The notes under the pieces were generated by a model. That model saw only the letters and a list, made by a program, of their open reading frames with translations. It made no database searches and was not told where the DNA came from. From Ehretia macrophylla (Eukaryota > Streptophyta > Magnoliopsida > Boraginales > Ehretiaceae), in the NCBI GenBank assembly GCA_037974665.1, contig CM075770.1, positions 7,452,501 to 7,516,500 of the forward strand: 64,000 nt of DNA, read 5' to 3'. The translations under genes and the position numbers were made by a program. This document shows, one piece after another, positions 49,058 to 60,089 of this stretch (the stretch's first letter is position 1; each line of letters starts with the position of its first letter).

Positions 49058-50339
49058 TGTGAGACCCCATATTTTGCTTTGTCTCCATTTGCGTGCTTTA
49101 CCTCCTTTTGCGTGAATTGACCTATTTATGTGCTATATGACTTAGAATGTGTTAAATAGGTGATTAATACTCCTAATACATGCTAAGTGCGCATTCATGA
49201 AATTTTTATCAAAAACAAAATCAAAAATTTTATCGACGATTTTTGTGAATAGTGTTTTGAACACCTGTCATCTAAAATTTTTACAAGGGTGTTTTAAACA
49301 TCTTAAAACCTAGTCCTCTATTATTAATAGACCCATGTTTGATCAAAATTGATTCTGAAACGGAATAGTAATTTAAATGGACTTTTCAGGCGAAAAATAG
49401 CATTTTTGAGCTAAATAGTGATTTTTTCTAAACCCGATTCTTGCATTGACTTTCGTTGACCTAGTATATATTAATATAAATGTATTTATATGTGGTATTA
49501 CATGATTTTAGATTAATTGTGCATTCAAAAGACATTTGAAAACAAATAATATGACTTTTTACCTTCTTTTGCAGAAATCACGTTTTTAGCCGAGTCGGGT
49601 GAAAGCCTTTGCATGAGAAAACTCTTGTCACCTAAAAATAAACTACTTAAAATATTCTAAGTGTTAAATTAATGTTTTGAGCAAGAAATAGTCTAAAATG
49701 GAATTAAAAGACAAGAAAACACTAAAAATAACTAAGTGTCAACTTTGACTTTCTTTTATTTGTTTGACCTTTGCTTAATATATTATCAACACACATTAAA
49801 AACAAAGCAAAACACCTCCAAAAACACACACAAAATCGTGGTTCTTTGTAGGAGAAAGATTATGGCATTTTCAAGGCTTTTCAAAGCATTTTTCACATAG
49901 ATTTTGCAATTCAAGTCCAAATCACTTCATTCAAAGCTTAATTTCACTTGTTGGGCATCCATTCTACACATTTCTTGCATCAAAACACATCAAAGGTGAG
50001 ACAAAAATTCTAGATCACAAAAGTCATATTTTATGTCTTTGCTTATAATTGCATTTTGAACCATTAGAATGTTAATTTGAAGTTATATTATTGCTCAATG
50101 CATGCTAGGGATCGTTTATATGTATTCTTGTGAGATTTGAACCGTTGTAGCATAAATTTTTATTTTCGAGTATTTAAAGTTGATAGATTGGCCATTTGTT
50201 GATTATTTTGAGTTGTAGTGGTTGGAATCGATTGCCGTCGATTTCTAAAAGTTTTTTAATTACTTGGTAGCACCGTTATAATGCCGAAATTCCGTTGCGT
50301 CCTAACTGATCATAGGTGGGGTCGAGTTGGGACGTGACA
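49058..50339 (+). repeat. E5 5' LTR, short form
   Basis: 1,282 bp from TGTGAGACC to GTGACA. AAAGGTGAG is at 49992-50000. It lacks the 1.33-kb segment present in the E3 LTRs, including the GC block and the hairpin. Confidence 0.88.
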
Positions 50340-50345
50340 TTTAAG

Positions 50346-50357
50346 TGGTATCAGAGC
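50346..50357 (+). other. Primer-binding site of E5
   Basis: TGGTATCAGAGC six bases after the LTR, as in E3. Confidence 0.9.
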
Positions 50358-52905
50358 ACATGTTAGCTGTCAGCCGGGGTATCCTCGGAATGTGGGTAGT
50401 GGTCTAAGCATGCAAGTATGTATTAATTGAAAGAAAAGTGAAACATATGTTAATATATTTATGTGATTAATTTACTTATATGTCTAACTTTCTATGTGAT
50501 CAATATGCTTTATGTGTTAAGTGAACTAATGTGGTCAATATGTTTTATATGATAACGTGTCTTACGTACTCAATGTTTTGTAGTTAATATGCATTTTGTG
50601 ATTAATGTGTATGATGTGACAAATGTGTTTTATGTGATTGAAGTGTCTGCGTGAAGTTAGTTGTTTATGTGGTTTTAATTGTTTATAACTAGCTTATGTG
50701 AAACAACGTGCTTTAGGTGCTCAATGTACTTTAAGTGACCAATGTGAGTTACGTGATGAACTTGTCTTATGTGAAGTTTGTTGCTTATAAGCTTTTAATT
50801 AACTTACTTCTGTGATATAACCTATTTATGTGATATTGGCTTCTTATATGTTGAATTGTGTGTTATGTGATAATGTTGTAATATATGATAATCATGTAAT
50901 ATGTTGGTACTTGTTTTCATGAGATATAATTGTATATATACTATAATTGTGGGTGATTCTTTTGGGTGAAGTAAGGATGACTGCAAGAGTTTTCGGAAAT
51001 AGAGGTAGGCCATGATTTTGAATTATTATTATTCTAGTAGTTTATCAGTAAGATTTTAATTGTTATGTTTATGGATTTTAGTCTCAGTTTAATGGATCTG
51101 TTCTTGATGTTCCTTTAGCGAGAATAAAGTTGTTCGAAGAAATAGCAATGTATCTTGATGATTACAATTACTTTTGTTGCCATGTTTAACTTGTCATTAC
51201 TTGGAGATGGATCATAAGTTGAGGTTTCTGTGAGGTTGTGATTAGACACTTTTGGAGTCTCAACTCAGACTATACTTCCTTGAGGTTATTTTAGAATGAA
51301 TTTATTTGAGGAATTAGTGATGTATATATGTGAATGGAATGAAGTGTGGTATAACATGTGAATATTTCTACAATTTGGGATTGTTATATTATTAATGGAT
51401 ATTTTGAAGTTTTGATCTTTAAACCTTAGAGACAATTGGAGTGATTCCTGACTAAAGTTACTTTATTCGAAGATGTAATTGTTGGGAGATAGAATTATTT
51501 GAGGAAATAAGTATGCATTTTGGTAACTGAACATTTATTTACCTACATTGAGCTTTTGAGTTCTAGATGGTATGACTTTCTAAATTGTTGATTGAGGATT
51601 CTCTTGTGTTATAATGGGTTAGTATGAATCTATGTTGTGTTATCAGATTTTGGAGTCTTCACCAGTAAATCTTGTTGGGTAATCAGTAATTTATCTTGTT
51701 TGATGATTGGTCTGGTACGGAATGTAAAATTATGGAGTGATTTATATTGTTTGGTGATTGTTATGACTCCTTAGGTTCTCTAGATCTCCTTAGTGTCTTG
51801 TTTTGGAGGAAGATAGATTGTAGGATTTGACTTGTTGGTATTTAAATGTGTAGGTGGGACACCCCTTTGTGCTTCCTATTCTATTGCTCTTATTATTCTC
51901 TTTTACTCTATTCTCAGTTATTTGAGAGAGAGTTACACTTTTCTAGCTTATCAATTATTTCTTGAAAGTTTTGCTTATTGGATTAATGGATCCTATACCC
52001 ATTTGACATTGTTTCTATTCTTATAGCAATGTCGCTTATTGGAGTTAAGGTTTGAGACTTCTATATTTCATTCTCTATCTCCAGCCATTGGTTTCAATAT
52101 TTCATTTCATCCTATTACTATTCATTTGGAAGTTATTTCACCTTTGGTACACCATTTTACTTATTCGATTTCACTTGTTTGATGTACTCCTTACCTAAGT
52201 ACATCATTGCCAATTTTGTTGATCCTTGTTACTCCTATTGTTTTATTATTAAATCCTGAGCCATTACTATGCTTGTAATTGCTCACTTGAAGTACTCGGT
52301 ACTATCCTGTTACTATCATTTCTTATTCGTACTTCTTTGCTATTGCATGCTGAGATACTCTTGCCACTCATGTTTTCTATTGAATTAATCATCTCTTATT
52401 TCTTAATTTCATTTCGCCTTAAATACAACTTACTTGTTGGTTCCTTGAACAATCATTGAGAATTGAAATGTCTACTTGTTCAAGAATTTTGTTCAACATA
52501 CTCATCATTGTTTTGACTCGTCGTCGTCCTTTGTTCATACTTATTTAACTGATAGGTGTTGAGACATTTCTTATTTAGTTATCATGCATCCCTATTAAAC
52601 TATTAGTCTCTTGATTCTCTAACATGTTTGACCTCTTGTTCACTTGATTGTTGGCTCAAATATGACTTTCCATATTCTTATTTTACTTGTAAATTTTATA
52701 AGAGGCATATTCTGAACAATGTCACTTTTGAGATATTTTCTTGATCAATAATCATTCATGTTATCGTGAATGAGTTTTTAAACCCTCGGGGTGTTCATAA
52801 AGCTCTTTTGTGTAGTAAGGGATGATTGATAAGTAGTGGTGTCATGCTAAGACTTTGGAGTTACGATTTCTTTCATATGCAATATGATATTAGGTGGGAG
52901 AGAAT

Positions 52906-53167
52906 TATGAATTGAAGATTGTCTTGGAATTATGATAACCATCTTGCAGTCAATAGAGTTTGTTCTGACCAAATAGTAGAATCTATCTCTCATCAATGGT
53001 TTTTTTCGCTAATTACCCCTTCCCAACCAGCCCGCCCGATCGATCTTGTAAGATCGGCTAATGAAAGGGGGTTAATTTGGTCCGAAGTTGTCAGAACGAA
53101 TCGTTTGCTTTATCAAAAAAAGCTTTATTAGGGGGTGAAGTTTTCTCCTTTCTACATGCGAAAGAAC
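52906..53167. other. Mitochondrial-type DNA right of E5
   Basis: The exact right border of E5 is uncertain because no LTR or target duplication marks it. No gene recognised. Confidence 0.4.
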
Positions 53168-53227
53168 AAGGACCCTCTTTTCATTGAAAATTAGATTAAG
53201 GACCCTCTTTTCATTGAAAATTAGATT
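53168..53227 (+). repeat. 30-bp direct tandem duplication
   Basis: Two exact units side by side, 53168-53197 and 53198-53227, each starting AAGGACCCTC. An exact duplication implies a recent event. Confidence 0.95.
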
Positions 53228-56200
53228 GACCATTCTAACAAGAGACGTTAGAAGGACTTTTTCCCTGGTGATTTTTCTTTTTTGATTGCTTTGGAGAAGG
53301 GGAGAGAGAGTAGTGAGGTGGCCCACATCCACCAGATTACTTTACAGACTGGAATGAATCCCAGGTACAGGAACTGGTTTAACAAAAGAGGTCGAGAACT
53401 ACATAGATCTAATACATTATTCCCTTGGTCTGGGAGGTAGGTTATGTAGAAAGGTCTTCCCTACTTCTCCATTGTTCCAATCAGATCCGAAAAATGAGAA
53501 ATCAATCAAAAGTTAGTGGACCTGAATTTAATCATGACTATATAAGCTATTCTGATATTAAGAGATTCAATATAGATGAAATCTTGGAAGCGGATCTTTG
53601 ATTTCCTTGGACCACATAAGAATTCGTCGTCCGATTGAATCTGCTTGTTCCTGGACGCTCTATAGGAATCCATCGCTATTCTTTTTCCTCTACTCCCAGC
53701 TCTGGGGCTGATTGAATGATTTTTGTTCACTGCTAAGCTAATCGTTCTATCCTACTTTACTCTATTATGATACCTCACCCTAGGGTTAGGAGCTGGCTTA
53801 AGCCATTCCTTTACTTGACTCCTAATCCTGGATACGCAGCTAAGAAGATAACAAGCGAAGTTAAAGGTTCGATATTTCACTAAAAAGATAGAAAATGAAG
53901 GTGAATCTGGTCCTCAAAGGTATGACCTATAACTCAAGAGCTGCCATTCTCTTTACTCCGACAGGCGAATCACTATTAATGTAGACTACCGTACTTTTCC
54001 AAACCACCGCCCTCAGCTTCAATGCAAATAATTCATTTCCTTTCCTTCTGCTTCTACGTGAGAAGATTCCTTACCCACTGTCCTACCTTCGTAGTCTAGG
54101 TGTGTCTATATGGAGTAATTAAGCCTTAAATGCTATGGCTTATAAGAGGACCCCCTATATCCAGCCCAGCACCAGAAAGCCTCATAGAGGTAGAAGTCTG
54201 GAATGGAAGTAAACTAGCTTTGATTTTTCTCATTCAAGCCCTAGAATCCTATCCTTCTTTTTTCACTGGATGAAGTTACTTGGCGCTGTTATGATAACAC
54301 GAGCTAAGGGAGGTTGGTTTCACTAAAAGGAGAAAGGCGCATGTGCTCATTCCCCGAGAAAGGAAAATGTGAGTGCAACGAAGAGAATCCAAGTTTCATG
54401 GATTATGCCGATACGCGAATAGGGATATCAATGGGAATCTTCTTAGGAAAGAAATATCTTTTTCTATTTTCTTTCCAAGTCCGAATGGGATTGGCTTGCT
54501 TTTTCTGTCCTGTTGGTAGGATACATTGCCTACATCTCAACTAAGACTTTCGCCAAGGACGAGATTTTTTCAAGACTAACTAACTAAAACATGTGTGTCA
54601 AGAATGCGACCGATCAACCTATTAGCAATGGGGGAGAAAAAATAGCATATCGCAATAAAAGCTTGATTCGACCGTATCGCAAAGGCCCCTTAGCACTATG
54701 GGACAAGAGTGGGAGACGGCCCTACACGCAGGCAAGAGCAGCACCGCCTCTACGAAGTCAGAATCGAATCTTTCTATTGGCTTTCCCAATTTTACTTCAC
54801 CCCCTATTTTCAACCATTACAATTGGCGTCGACCAGCTTTGCGATACGGACGGACATGAAGAAGAACGCAGGTAGCAGAAATGCAAAAGAGAAGAGCAAA
54901 GATTCCTGACCCAGAGCATGTTATTGACTCAACCACAAATCTGTTGAATGGAGGTAGCTTGCTTACTCTCAGCCACTAGTTAGGAAATGACTTAACTTAA
55001 AAGACAGATGCTGCCACTGTGAGGCGAGGGAGCAACTTTTCTGGCCTTGCGGTCCACTCATTCCCGTTATGAGATGAGGCCCCAGCTTGACTCAAGACCA
55101 AGACTCCTTACAACTCGCACCAATAGTGGCACTAAGCGGCCGGAGATTGATTGAAAAGGCAGCCCAGCCACCCCTCTCCCCCCCTAGCCACTTGCGCGCC
55201 TCTATCGCTTTACCTTTGAGGTATCTTGTTAGAGATGCTTAGAGAGGCTTTTAAGCCTAAGGAATTGAAGGTATCGCCTCTTCACTTATATTAATCTGAG
55301 GATTGAAGATGCTCGAATGATGGGGTATCGAGTTCCAAAAGTCTCATGTTTGGAACGTGGAAGAGCTCGGCTTGGGGCCTAAGAAATGAATATAATCTTT
55401 GATTAACCAACACGTAGCATGCGTTGGAAAGATGGATAGCGTCAACATACTACGAGTGGCACTTTTCTAATCGAGATTCTCGTGGGCTGGCGGGCTTATG
55501 TACCAGATATTCATCTTAGTCTGTTTGCTTTCTACCTACTACTCCTCCTGTTGCCTTTGATTATGCCGAAAAGGATGCCTCTTGCTTGTGGCGAGCGGGC
55601 TTGCTTTCTTCGGTTACGGGGAGTATAGAAGCCCACGAAGCGGGACAGAGGTCGGAGCCTCAAATATAAAGATTCCTGTCTCCTGCTCCTAAATTCAGGT
55701 AGTGAACTTGGTTTGTGCAAGAATAGGTTGAGAGCTTTAAGCTAAGATAGACACAGGAATAGAACTGAAAGCAAGTAGACAGATAGGTTGTTTTCGAGTC
55801 AAATAGACCTTCTCTCTCATCTCAGGGTGAGGCAAGGAATTCAATCAAATCTTTTACGCTAGCCCAAACTAATTACTATTTTTAAAGGAGTCCATGACCC
55901 CTTTTTAGAGCGTATAAGGGGAGGTTGAACTCCAAACCTTTTCTCTCGAGTATACCCATTACTAGAAAATGGACGTCACTTTGGGACACATGCAGATAGC
56001 CGCCCCGCGTGGCTAAAAGTAAGTCATTTGTTATTTAAATCTCAAAGGTATAGGTGAAATTTTGAACAGTCATTTCAATATTTTTTCTAAGAAAGAGATA
56101 TATTTTACTATCGGGATTATGACCATCTTATGAGATTGGACGATAGGGATTTGTCCTAGCACTCTTAGGCCACTTTACCAAGACAATAGGGTAGGGAGCA

Positions 56201-56991
56201 GGCAACCTCAAATGAGGAAACAACCCAATCTATTACATACGATCGCTGATCGAATCGGGAATCGGGGCTTTTTCCTACTCTTCCAAGTCAGCAACGGGCA
56301 CTACAGGTACTAGTTTCATGGTGATTTGTTTTCACCTCCTTCCCCTACACCTCTATGGTAGACTATAAGCACATAAGCTAAGGGAATGATTACCCTACGA
56401 AAGAATACCCGACTTTCAGAGCGGAGGTGAAGAAGCTTTTATTCGACAAGAGAAAGCATCGTGGGAGGATGGAACTCTACTTTACATAAGCTATTTAGGG
56501 CGATCCCCGTAGATTAGAGAAAAAAAGGGAAATTACAAGGAAAGAGCTGGACTTTGCTTCAGAGACATACCAAGGAAGACTCTGACTACTAGCTGTATGG
56601 ATCCTGTAGGCCTCACATTCGATTAGGGAAGGAAGTCCCGAGACGACAATAATCAGTGGACTGCTCGCCGGATGGATATTGATAGATTCCTAGTACTGAC
56701 GTTTCTTCAGGGTCGGGGTCAGGAAGAAAAAAAAGTCGACCTAGTTCAAGTTCACCTATATACCATTAAGCAAAAATGAAAGCATGTTTAGGGTTAACCT
56801 TTAGCTATTTTCCGATCTGTCTTTTGAAAGGAACCCAACTTAAAGCATTCAGTCTCAAAGGATCTCATCGGGGAAGCACTCTGTCCAGCATCCCATGTTC
56901 TACACTGGCTTAATGGCTTGGTGGATTTCAGAGAGGTTTCGCTCATGATCGGGTCGACCAGGCCAAATCATGGGTGAATAGAAAATCGAAA
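53228..56991. other. Mitochondrial-type DNA upstream of nad1 exon 1
   Basis: About 3.8 kb with no recognised gene. Open frames of up to about 94 codons (for example 54591-54875) overlap frames on the other strand and match no family I know. The last part should be the native 5' flank of nad1. Confidence 0.4.
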
Positions 56992-57336
56992 ATGTACATA
57001 GTTGTTCCAGCAGAAATACTGGGAATAATTCTACCACTTCTACTAGGAGTAGCCTTTTTAGTGCTAGTTGAACGTAAAGTAATGGCTTTTGTGCAGTGTT
57101 GAAAGGGTCCTGATGTAGTGGGATCATTTGGGTTGTTACAACCTCTAGCAGATGGTTTGAAATTGATTCTAAAAGAACCTATTTCACCAAGTAGTACTAA
57201 TTTCTCCCTTTTTAGAATAGCTCTAGTGGTTACATTTATGTTAAGTCTAGTCGCTCGGGCCATTGTACCTTTTGATTATAGTATGGTATTGTCAGATCCG
57301 AACATAGGGCTACCTTATTCTTTTGCCATATCTTCG
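56992..57336 (+). pseudogene. nad1: nad1 exon 1 (NADH dehydrogenase subunit 1), truncated, with nonsense codon
   Basis: Starts [17 protein letters not shown], followed by [27 protein letters not shown] and LSDPNIGL, the N-terminal part of plant mitochondrial NAD1, a membrane subunit of complex I. In plants this exon joins the rest by trans-splicing of a group II intron. Codons 36-37 are TGT TGA where the family has CGT CGA (two arginines), so codon 37 (57100-57102) is a stop; both are C-to-T changes at CpG. Further differences (A to T, V to I, M to I, G to S) are also G-to-A. The match stops after FAISS at codon 115, short of the usual exon end near codon 128, where an unrelated open frame begins. 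Confidence 0.88.
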
Positions 57337-57594
57337 CCTGTTTTGGAACTTCCAGTTCCCATCGAAACATATAGATCCATAAATAGAATTGTATGTATAG
57401 CCACTTCAGTCGTGCTCCTCGTTTCTCGAAAGTATCTTTTTTTTTGGGAACATGGTCAACCAGTAATTATTATGTTTGTGATTCTATTCTTTTCAAATGA
57501 TCTTTTTAGCAAGCATCTGGCTGTAGACATGTCCTCCGCATATGCAGGAGTACCCTGTAGCTTTATTCGCTTCCTTTTATCAAAGATATTTTGA
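57337..57594 (+). other. Unknown open frame continuing in frame from the nad1 fragment
   Basis: 85 codons following the nad1 breakpoint in the same frame, beginning [16 protein letters not shown] and including a membrane-like stretch [15 protein letters not shown]. The open frame 57118-57594 contains nad1 codons 43-115 followed by this sequence. I do not recognise the new part. Chimeric frames like this are common where plant mitochondrial DNA has recombined. The stop at nad1 codon 37 separates it from the nad1 start. Confidence 0.5.
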
Positions 57595-58804
57595 GTTTAA
57601 GTCGACCGATAAGCCCTTCATTATTATTAGTAAGACGGGGCAGAGAAGTATAATGGTGCAAAACTTCTACCTAATGGATTCGAAGACTCGAGCTATCATT
57701 TTTCTCTCAAAATATCCATAACCACTTGCCTAAAAGTGCCTAATCCACTGCCTTGATCCACTTGGTCACATCCCTTTTTCTAACGCTTTTCGTGTTGCTG
57801 CATGTGTCTTACGTAACTAGATCCAATCCTCTCTACTTTTTATGATTGAAGTAAAGCAACCGCTGCAGCTCTCATTTTCATTTTAGTTTTCTGTTATTCA
57901 TTGCCTGAAGGGATTTGCCCTGACCACCTTTCAATCAAGTAGGCTAGATGAAAGGAATTAACTACAACTTGAAATCCTTTTTTCTTACTTGTTTGGGATT
58001 GGGAGATGATGTCGACATCAGAAAACATAGACTCGACTCTCGTTCGAACTACTGAAATGAAGCAAAGGTTGGGGTATTGTGACACAAAATGACCACTCAC
58101 TTCTTCAACTCCTTAACTCGCTTGTTGCCTACGGCTCATTCCCAACGATCCTAGCGAACTAAGCTACTAAACTCAACAACTGTAAGATTTTGTTAGGTTA
58201 GGAAAGGTAAGAAATATTAGCTCTTTAGCTACATTTTGATTGCTAGCTCAGGCCTTTAGCTCCAAAGCAATACTCGTTCACTCCTCCAAGTAGTGTGCTT
58301 GTAAAGGATCCCACTGTTTGAAGTAATACTGGAGCAATCCTTGGTAGTCCGCTCAATAGCTCTCTTGTATTGTTTGAATCAACAAGTGATAACAGCTTCT
58401 TAGGTCAATTTGAAATCAATAGCAAGGGCAGCGGATTCATGAGAATTATGGGACTATAGCTTAGTTAGGACTAAGTATGTTACTCATAAGTAGAGATAGC
58501 TCTAGCGTAAACAAGTAGAGGATCAGATGAAAAATGATTGGGCAGACTTTTTCTATTTGGTTAGAAATGGAGCTGAGCAACCAATGGATATGGACCAAAT
58601 AGAGGACTAGCGTCCCTTCTTGACTTTCGAATGAGAGATCTCATGAACTCAAACAACGAGAAATTGCTCGAACTCATGCTTAGCATTTCTTTCGTGTTAG
58701 ATGTCAATACTTTCTAGAAAATTGTCCTACAGATTCTCCTAGAAGTTGACCCCACTCTGGTCTTACAACCTGAGAAAGTGCAAATCCTCAAGAAGGTAAT
58801 TATG
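57595..58804. other. Mitochondrial-type DNA, no gene recognised
   Basis: Nothing recognised on either strand; open frames below 70 codons. Confidence 0.45.
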
Positions 58805-59010
58805 CATCAAAGGTGTCAATCGCTAGGTGTGCTTGATGGGAGCATATGTACATGTACTGAGAATCCAGTCCATAAGAAAATCGCCGAGGATTTCCAACAA
58901 AGGAGCTTTGGGCTCACAGAAGAAGCAAGAGAAAAGGCTAGAGCTAATGCTTTTGTGATCGCCCTGGCTTTTGCCCTGATAGGAATTATGCTTAATGCTA
59001 TTACAACTTA
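58805..59010 (+). repeat. 206-bp conserved repeat with an open frame, copy B
   Basis: Frame reads GVLDGSICTCTENPVH, then EDFQQRSFGLTEEA and KARANAFVIALAFALIGIML; the open frame is 58778-59026 (82 codons). Matches copy A at 38999-39202. Both copies lie on the plus strand upstream of a nad2 exon 1 piece, 0.5 kb here and 2.3 kb for copy A. Confidence 0.6.
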
Positions 59011-59543
59011 TAATATAACAAATTAAGTTGAATCGGGCATATTATAACAGAAACCTTTTTCATCTCCCCTATATAAGTCGACGTCTTAACCTGACTTCCT
59101 GAGCTCAGTTGATTGTTAAAGCAGTAGCTCTGGCTAGTTCCAAGCCAATATCTAAAGTTAGAAGTTCAGATTGAGCAATTTCATTTTATGGAGCTCCAAG
59201 CTTTTTTCTTCGTTAGTAGCTCAAATCCAAGCCGAGCCTAGCTTCTCTTTCTTGTTGGAATTGTCTCGAATCAAAAGTTCTATCTTCAAAGAGATAAAAA
59301 GACCGGGGTAGGCATTAGATGCTTTAACATTCACTTCGTTCGGTCTTAATATTTAGGCTTCCTGCTTCAATAAAAAATTAAACCTTTCTAACTTAACTTA
59401 ATCAAGATTTAGCTTGAGTAAAGGAAGGTTGAGCTAGTCTTTGTCTTGTCAAAGAACCCCTTCTGATTAACTTGCACAATCCTCCCTAACAGCCTATTCG
59501 ATAGCAGTTCTTTCTGAAACAGATTGGGCCTCCCCCTCACCCC
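59011..59543. other. Spacer between repeat copy B and nad2 copy B
   Basis: No gene. Its end (59515-59544) carries TGAAACAGATTGGGCCTCCC, a motif that recurs at 63423 in the downstream spacer. Confidence 0.45.
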
Positions 59544-59646
59544 CCAGAGATCTTTATCATTAATGCAACCTTCATTTTGCTTATTCATGGAGTTGTATTT
59601 ACTACCTCTAAGAAACATGATTATCCACCGTTAGTCAGTAATGCGG
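59544..59646 (+). pseudogene. nad2: nad2 exon 1, copy B, fragment without start
   Basis: One frame reads PEIFIINATFILLIHGVVF then TTSKKHDYPPLVSN, which extends further 3' than copy A but lacks the start MFNLFLAVF. The match fades after SN (family form SNVGWLGLLS). It begins abruptly after a C-rich stretch unrelated to nad2. The two copies overlap by about 80 bp and differ at scattered positions, so they come from separate or old duplications. Confidence 0.85.
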
Positions 59647-59785
59647 TGATCAGTTAGACCTTTGATTAATTAACATCTTATTTTTATTTACTTCTCCTTT
59701 CTTTAATCCGCAGAAGGTCAAATTAAGGTTGCTCTTCAAGTTAGTGAAGTTATTTCATTGTAATTAGATCTAACAAGAACGAAAT

Positions 59786-59858
59786 CACGCTCTGTAGGAT
59801 TTAAACCTACGACATCGGGTTTTGGAGACCACGTTCTACCGATTTGAACTAAGCCCGC
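59786..59858 (-). pseudogene. trnW-CCA: trnW(CCA), chloroplast-derived tRNA-Trp, damaged
   Basis: 73 nt; the minus strand has TAGTTCA, GGTAGAACGTGG, TCTCCAAAACCCGATG (anticodon CCA) and GTAGGTTTAAATCCTAC, the plastid-type tRNA-Trp that most angiosperm mitochondria use. The 5' acceptor strand GCGGGCT no longer pairs with 3' AGAGCGT in the middle (family GCGCTCT), and one G is missing at the 5' side of the anticodon stem (TGGTCTCC for TGGGTCTCC). With these faults I doubt it is functional. In many mitochondrial genomes trnW and trnP are neighbours, as here. Confidence 0.85.
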
Positions 59859-60015
59859 TTTCTTATCACAGTAGATACGACTGTAAAGAAAAATGATTCT
59901 TTTTCTACCTCCAATACATCTTGCATGCATATAGTCTCATAAAATCAAAATATGTATGTCCAATTTGAATCGATCTCAATGGATCCCTTCTTACTGCCCA
60001 GAGGAGAAGAATAGG

Positions 60016-60089
60016 TAGGGATGACAGGATTGGAACCCGTGACATTTTTTACCCCAAAAAAAGGCGCTACCAAGCTGCGTTCTGGTCAA
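60016..60089 (-). pseudogene. trnP-UGG: trnP(UGG-type), chloroplast-derived tRNA-Pro, damaged
   Basis: The minus strand keeps GCAGCTTGGTAGCGC, AATGTCACGGGTT and CAATCCTGTCATCCCTA of the plastid-type tRNA-Pro. About the first 11 bases, which should read AGGGATGTAGC and pair with the 3' CATCCCT, are unrelated, so there is no acceptor stem. The loop reads TTGGGGT, making the anticodon GGG instead of UGG. A pseudogene. It lies 157 bp from trnW, same strand. Confidence 0.82.

Larger units (their letters stand above)
49058..52905 (+). mobile_element. E5: non-autonomous or remnant Ty3/gypsy-like element with one LTR
   Basis: A 5' LTR (49058-50339), an initiator-Met primer site and 2.5 kb of interior ending in a purine tract GGTGGGAGAGA at about 52893-52903. 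No 3' LTR follows. The LTR resembles that of E3 (about 80 percent over the first 300 bp by eye). The interior keeps a short gag-start-like stretch (MTARVFGNRGRP at about 50979) and otherwise has no coding domain; 51100-52900 is strongly T-rich on this strand. With no right LTR, no target duplication can be checked. Confidence 0.8.

Noticed and set aside
51832-52026. 64-codon hydrophobic open frame in E5
   Set aside because: The T-rich strand naturally yields Phe/Leu/Ser-rich frames; no domain.
54591-54909. Overlapping open frames of 94, 66 and 63 codons
   Set aside because: Three overlapping frames on both strands without family matches; none is better supported than the others.
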